The position numbers were made by a program, and so were the translations under genes. Positions 14,543 through 17,068 of a DNA stretch of 17,068 nt are shown piece by piece (position 1 is the stretch's first letter; every line of letters starts with the position of its first letter). The notes under the pieces were generated by a model that ran no database searches, was not told where the DNA came from, and saw only the letters and a program-made list of their open reading frames with translations. Source of the DNA: Rhodanobacteraceae bacterium (lineage in GTDB: Bacteria; Pseudomonadota; Gammaproteobacteria; Xanthomonadales; SZUA-5); contig JADKFD010000067.1 of assembly GCA_016717705.1 (NCBI GenBank), forward strand, positions 1-17,068. The letters run 5' to 3'.

Positions 14543-14869
14543 CGATGAGAGAGAAGTCCAACCCGCGTGCGGCGCATTTCCACCAAACGTGGGGCGCAAC
14601 GCACATCGACCGCAAGAAAGTGCGCGGCGGGCGTTCGGCTTTGCACCGACTTTTGAAGGTATGAGCTCCACGTCTCTGATGGGAATTCTGGCCACCCACG
14701 GCGACCCGGCGGCAGCCATGAGGCTCATCGATTTCCTGCGTGTCCCGAATCCCGGTGTGTGCGGGATCCACCTGGGAATACGCCTTGAGCGGGTTTGTTC
14801 GCGCTCGCTGGTTGCCTTCCTAGTCGCCACCCCGGTACGCTGTACGGGCCCGCTCCAGAAGATTCCTTG
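14543..14869. other. Intergenic region without a recognisable gene
   Basis: Neither strand shows a frame with known motifs or a convincing start. Near 14565-14603 there is an imperfect inverted repeat (GTGCGGCGC with GCGCAACGCAC). The remainder is presumably leader sequence of the toxin-antitoxin-like operon. Confidence 0.5.
14831..14848. promoter_or_regulatory. Near-palindrome upstream of the Panacea gene, possible operator
   Basis: CCCGGTACGCTGTACGGG is an almost perfect inverted repeat (CCCG-GTAC / GTAC-GGG) centred about 30 bases before the ATG at 14870. The position suits autoregulation of a toxin-antitoxin operon. The Panacea protein here has no clear helix-turn-helix, so this is weak. 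Confidence 0.25.
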
Positions 14870-15430
14870 ATGCTCAAATCCCGAAACCGGGAGAAATTGA
14901 TCAATGTCGCCGTCTATTTCGCGGCGCGTACGCATCATTGCGGCAAGATCAAGCTCATCAAGCTGCTCTACTTGCTTGATTTCGAGCACTTCCGCCAGAC
15001 CGGTGCCTCGGTGACGGGCTTGGAGTACCGCGCCATGAAGATGGGTCCGGTGCCGATGGAGCTTTACCAGGAATGGGACGCACTGGAACCCGATCTTGCC
15101 GAAGCCATCGACATCATTCCCGAAAAGATCGTCGACTTCGTTCGCGAAACCGTGCACCCCAAGCGCGCCTTCGACGACAGCCATTTCACCCGGCGCGAGC
15201 TGCGCTTGATGGCAAATCTGGCTGAGCGCTTCTGCGACGATTTCTCCAAGCCAATGATCAACGTTACCCATGCGGAACGCGGTCCGTGGGCGGCGATCTG
15301 GGACAACGGCCAAGGGAACCTGGAACGCATCCCATACGCGCTGGCCATTCGCAGTGAGGACCCTCACGCCGAAGTCGTTCGCGAGGTCGCCGCGGAACTG
15401 GAAGCGATTCGCCTGGCCCACGCGCACTGA
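14870..15430 (+). CDS. Panacea-domain (DUF4065, SocA-like) antitoxin
   Basis: This 186-residue cytoplasmic protein shows the Panacea signature: KLINVAVYFAAR, then GKIKLIKLLYLLDFEHFRQTG (residues 25-45), YRAMKMGPVPMELYQEWD (53-70), and VTHAERGPWAAIWD near 132-145. Panacea proteins neutralise many unrelated toxins in PanAT pairs, and the SocA relative acts as a proteolytic adaptor. The ATG at 14870 is where family similarity begins; an in-frame ATG at 14795 would add 25 unrelated residues. The next gene starts 3 bases after the stop, so the two are almost surely co-translated. Antitoxin-first order is common. The toxin is inferred from this linkage. Confidence 0.88.
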   Translation: MLKSRNREKLINVAVYFAARTHHCGKIKLIKLLYLLDFEHFRQTGASVTGLEYRAMKMGPVPMELYQEWDALEPDLAEAIDIIPEKIVDFVRETVHPKRAFDDSHFTRRELRLMANLAERFCDDFSKPMINVTHAERGPWAAIWDNGQGNLERIPYALAIRSEDPHAEVVREVAAELEAIRLAHAH

Positions 15431-15433
15431 CGC

Positions 15434-15868
15434 ATGTCCGCCCAGTCCGGCCGCATCTACCGCGATTCCAGCTTCTACACGGACCTGGATTCGGGCGAGC
15501 TGAAAACGAAGTACTTCTTGGTGCTGGCCGCGCCGCCAGCGACCGACATCGTCATCAGATTGTTGACCAGTCGCTACGCAAGCCTGCGACCAGAAGATCC
15601 GCCTTGCCATCACGGCGACCCCTATCCCGGCTTCTTCCTTGGCATCCCCGGCCAAGTGCTCAAACAGAAAACCTGGCTGGATCTGCGAAAGCTCGACGAT
15701 CTCGATCCCTGGGACTTCGAGCGTGATCTGACCCAGGGGCGCATCAGCGAAGTCCATACCCTTCCTGTCGACCAGTTCAAGGCCGCGCTCGCTTGCGCCG
15801 CCAGTGCTGACGACACCACGACGCGGCAAGAGCGGCTGATCCGGGATGTACTTGCCGGGCTGGGCTGA
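15434..15868 (+). CDS. Putative toxin partner of the Panacea antitoxin, possibly PemK/MazF-like
   Basis: This 144-residue soluble protein lies 3 bases downstream of the Panacea gene. I do not recognise a named family. Its layout recalls an SH3-like PemK/MazF toxin: GRIYRDSSFY (6-15), GELKTKYFLVLAAP (21-34), DIVIRLLTSR (38-47, like the V-x-x-L-T-S-R strand), a loop rich in conserved-looking residues PPCHHGDPYPGFFLG (56-70), then KTWLDLRKLDDLDPWDF (79-95), QGRISEVHTLP (101-111) and a C-terminal helix. If correct it would be an mRNA endonuclease. Other activities are equally open, because Panacea antitoxins pair with many toxin folds. No signal peptide or membrane segment, which argues against a membrane-acting toxin. 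Confidence 0.65.
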   Translation: MSAQSGRIYRDSSFYTDLDSGELKTKYFLVLAAPPATDIVIRLLTSRYASLRPEDPPCHHGDPYPGFFLGIPGQVLKQKTWLDLRKLDDLDPWDFERDLTQGRISEVHTLPVDQFKAALACAASADDTTTRQERLIRDVLAGLG

Positions 15869-15997
15869 GAGGAACTCGTGCCGTAGCCTGCACGTGATCA
15901 TGAGCCCCTCGGCGAACAACAGATCGATGTGGTGTTCCAGAAGGGAAAATGTACTCTGACCCCTGTTTCTATTCGCGCATCGAACTGCGAGACGTAG
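15869..15997. other. Intergenic region after the toxin-antitoxin operon
   Basis: No gene is recognisable. AAAATGTACTCTGACCCCTG at 15946-15965 resembles the GGGGTCAGAGTACATTTT motif that I recall as frequent around RAYT-type elements in proteobacteria. It occurs once here, so it is only a hint of an old insertion. Confidence 0.35.
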
Positions 15998-16067
15998 GTC
16001 ACGTTGCCCGCGTTGCGGGCTACGTGACAGGTACTCCGATGTCACGTAGGCCTTCGGCCAACGTGAC
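15998..16067. repeat. Inverted pair of REP hairpins (BIME/REPIN-like)
   Basis: Hairpin 1: GTCACGTTGCCCGC (15998-16011), loop GTT, GCGGGCTACGTGAC (16015-16028), one mismatch, and GTAG overlapping its 5' end. Hairpin 2: GTCACGTAGGCC (16041-16052), loop TTC, GGCCAACGTGAC (16056-16067), one mismatch. Read on the minus strand, hairpin 2 also begins with GTCACGTTG and is preceded by GCAG, so the two are inverted copies 12 bases apart. Confidence 0.85.
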
Positions 16068-16075
16068 CTGCGAAC

Positions 16076-16263
16076 CTGCGCACATCCGCCTACCGTCAGT
16101 CGTAGGCCGCGGGTACGCGCTGCGGGATTGCTGAATTGAGCGAAGAGTTCCGCGCGCGTTCCCCGGCGCTTTTGCGGCGCGCGAAAAGCGCCGGTGAGCG
16201 CGGTGAAGCTGCGCACATCGGCCTACCGTCAGTCGTAGGCCGCGGGTACGCGCCGCGGGATTG
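16076..16263. repeat. Two 55-bp direct repeats with head-to-head REP cores
   Basis: 16076-16130 and 16209-16263 are identical at 53 of 55 positions (period 133); a third start, CTGCGCACAT, lies at 16267. Each contains CTAC-CGTCAGTC-GTAG followed by GCCGCGGGTACGCGC, which resembles the GTAGGCCGGGTACGCGCG opening of the 164-bp units at 8926-9680. Between the copies lies a separate hairpin, GGCGCTTTT (16165-16173) with AAAAGCGCC (16184-16192). Confidence 0.85.
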
Positions 16264-16289
16264 AAGCTGCGCACATTCGGCGAAAAGCT

Positions 16290-16349
16290 CGCGGAGTAAA
16301 TCCGCTCCCACAAAAACCGCCGCGGCGCCGCGGGTGAATCCGCTCCACA
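16290..16349. repeat. Two direct REP copies beyond the methyltransferase stop
   Basis: CGCGGAGTAAATCCGCTCCC (start 16290) and CGCGGGTGAATCCGCTCC (start 16329) are direct copies, each with a GCGGA..TCCGC-type palindrome. On the minus strand they read GTGGAGCGGATTCACCCGCG and GGGAGCGGATTTACTCCGCG, the common GTGGGAGCGGATT REP style. They sit 15 bases beyond the stop codon of the minus-strand methyltransferase remnant. Confidence 0.7.
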
Positions 16350-16363
16350 GTTGCGGCGCGTGC

Positions 16364-17068
16364 TCAGGCACGTCGGTAGCGCCCGTCGGCGCTTTTTCGT
16401 TGCCCAGTGCCACCAGCATATCGAGGATGCGCGGCAGGCGTTCGCGCCAGCGGCCGCGGCCGGTGAAGCGGTCGGCGAGGTCGGATTCGGTGAGCGGGGC
16501 GGGTGCGCTGGCGAGGGTGTCGGCGATGGCGCGGACTTGATCGGTCAGGTCTTTGGGCCACGGCGTTCGGGTGGTCGCGGTGGCGACTGTGGCGACGGGC
16601 GGCTCGCTGTCGTCGTCGCCGGTGTCGATCTCGCTCTGATCGGGTGCGCTGTGGGCGCTGGGGTTCTGGAAGTCGGGGCGCAGCCAGCGGATCCAGGCCG
16701 CGGGCTTCCTCGGCGCGTTCGGCGTTCCAGCGCCACCAGTCGTTCAAGCAGGGGCCTCGTCGAGTTCGCGGATGGCGTCGTCGCGGCCTAGCGCCGTTCG
16801 GGTGCGGCGCGTTGCCGTTGACGCATTGCATCAGCGGCGCCAGATCGGACCAGCCGTAGGCATCGAGCACCGCCAGATCCAGCTCGTCGTGCAACTGGCG
16901 AGCACCGACACCAGCCGTGCTCGTGGATCAGCTTGTCCTTGGCATTCAGCGCCTCGCCGGACTTGAGCTTTCCCAGCACGTTGTAGATGCCGGTCAAGGG
17001 TCAGATCGGCGTGCGCGGCTTGTTGGCGTTTGCGGTGGGCGTCGAGGTGTTCCGCGAGGTGCGGATGC
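16364..17068 (-). pseudogene. 3' end of a class I SAM-dependent DNA methyltransferase, many frameshifts, 5' end outside window
   Basis: Reading the minus strand from 17068 and correcting single-base indels gives one continuous protein: HRKRQQAAHADLTL, TGIYNV, KLKSGEALNAKDKLIHEHG, LVSVLAQLHDELDLAVLDAY, GWSDLAPLMQ, RDDAIRELDEALLERLVAL, NAERAEEARG, WIRWLRPDFQNP, WPKDLTDQVRAIADTL, DRFTGRGRWRERLPRILDML, and KSADGRYRRA at the stop (16364-16366). This is the C-terminal segment of large adenine-type DNA methyltransferases related to the MmeI group, which modify DNA alone or within restriction systems. About eight one-base indels fall near 16995, 16914, 16897, 16788, 16752, 16727, 16697 and 16395. The catalytic NPPY region is not in the window. 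Either a decayed gene or, more likely, poor sequence at a contig end. Confidence 0.75.

Noticed and set aside
14291..16216. 641-codon minus-strand open frame opposite the toxin-antitoxin operon
   Set aside because: It covers the end of the propeller gene and both TA genes in antisense, with no family resemblance; the plus-strand Panacea signature is decisive.

Overview
The window is GC-rich, and its families point to a gammaproteobacterium of the order Xanthomonadales (Lysobacterales). The indicators are a choice-of-anchor-B type secreted protein, tail-fiber-like S74 proteins beside an ECF sigma factor and a Ser/Thr kinase, short secreted proteins ending in a GFE motif, and many REP-like palindromes with REP-associated transposases. 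This placement comes from family resemblance only; there is no rRNA or tRNA gene here to confirm it.

Layout. 1-1896: 3' part of a large secreted choice-of-anchor-B protein. 1897-3057: REP-like inverted repeats, a DUF1579-like gene on the minus strand and a relic of a REP-associated transposase. 3058-8854: one rightward cluster of an ECF sigma factor without the usual acidic residues in region 2.2, a secreted S74-chaperone adhesin (one 1-nt frameshift), a small secreted repeat protein, and a membrane Ser/Thr kinase with TPRs. 8855-12212: a repeat and mobile-element block with 4.5 copies of a ~164-bp unit, a short-repeat array, a Y1 (HUH) transposase whose 5' half is duplicated head-to-tail, and a second short-repeat array in inverted orientation. 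12213-14542: a secreted 14-repeat beta-propeller protein with one 1-nt frameshift. 14870-15868: a two-gene toxin-antitoxin-like operon with a Panacea-domain antitoxin and an unrecognised, possibly PemK/MazF-like partner. 15869-16363: a cluster of REP hairpins. 16364-17068: the 3' end of a DNA methyltransferase on the minus strand, broken by about eight single-base indels.

How the genes may work together. The sigma factor and kinase look like a pair in which phosphorylation of a Thr in region 2.2 replaces the missing negative charge, as shown for EcfP/PknT in Vibrio parahaemolyticus. The exported proteins between them are plausible regulon members. Three separate exported proteins (1-1896, 5575-5904, 12213-14542) end in (I/L)-(F/H)-x-(D/N/S)-G-F-E plus a short tail, which suggests a shared C-terminal signal. 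The TA pair, methyltransferase remnant and REP clusters make the right end look like an accessory/defence region. Two isolated homopolymer-type frameshifts, and the indel storm at the right edge, are more likely sequence-quality problems than biology.
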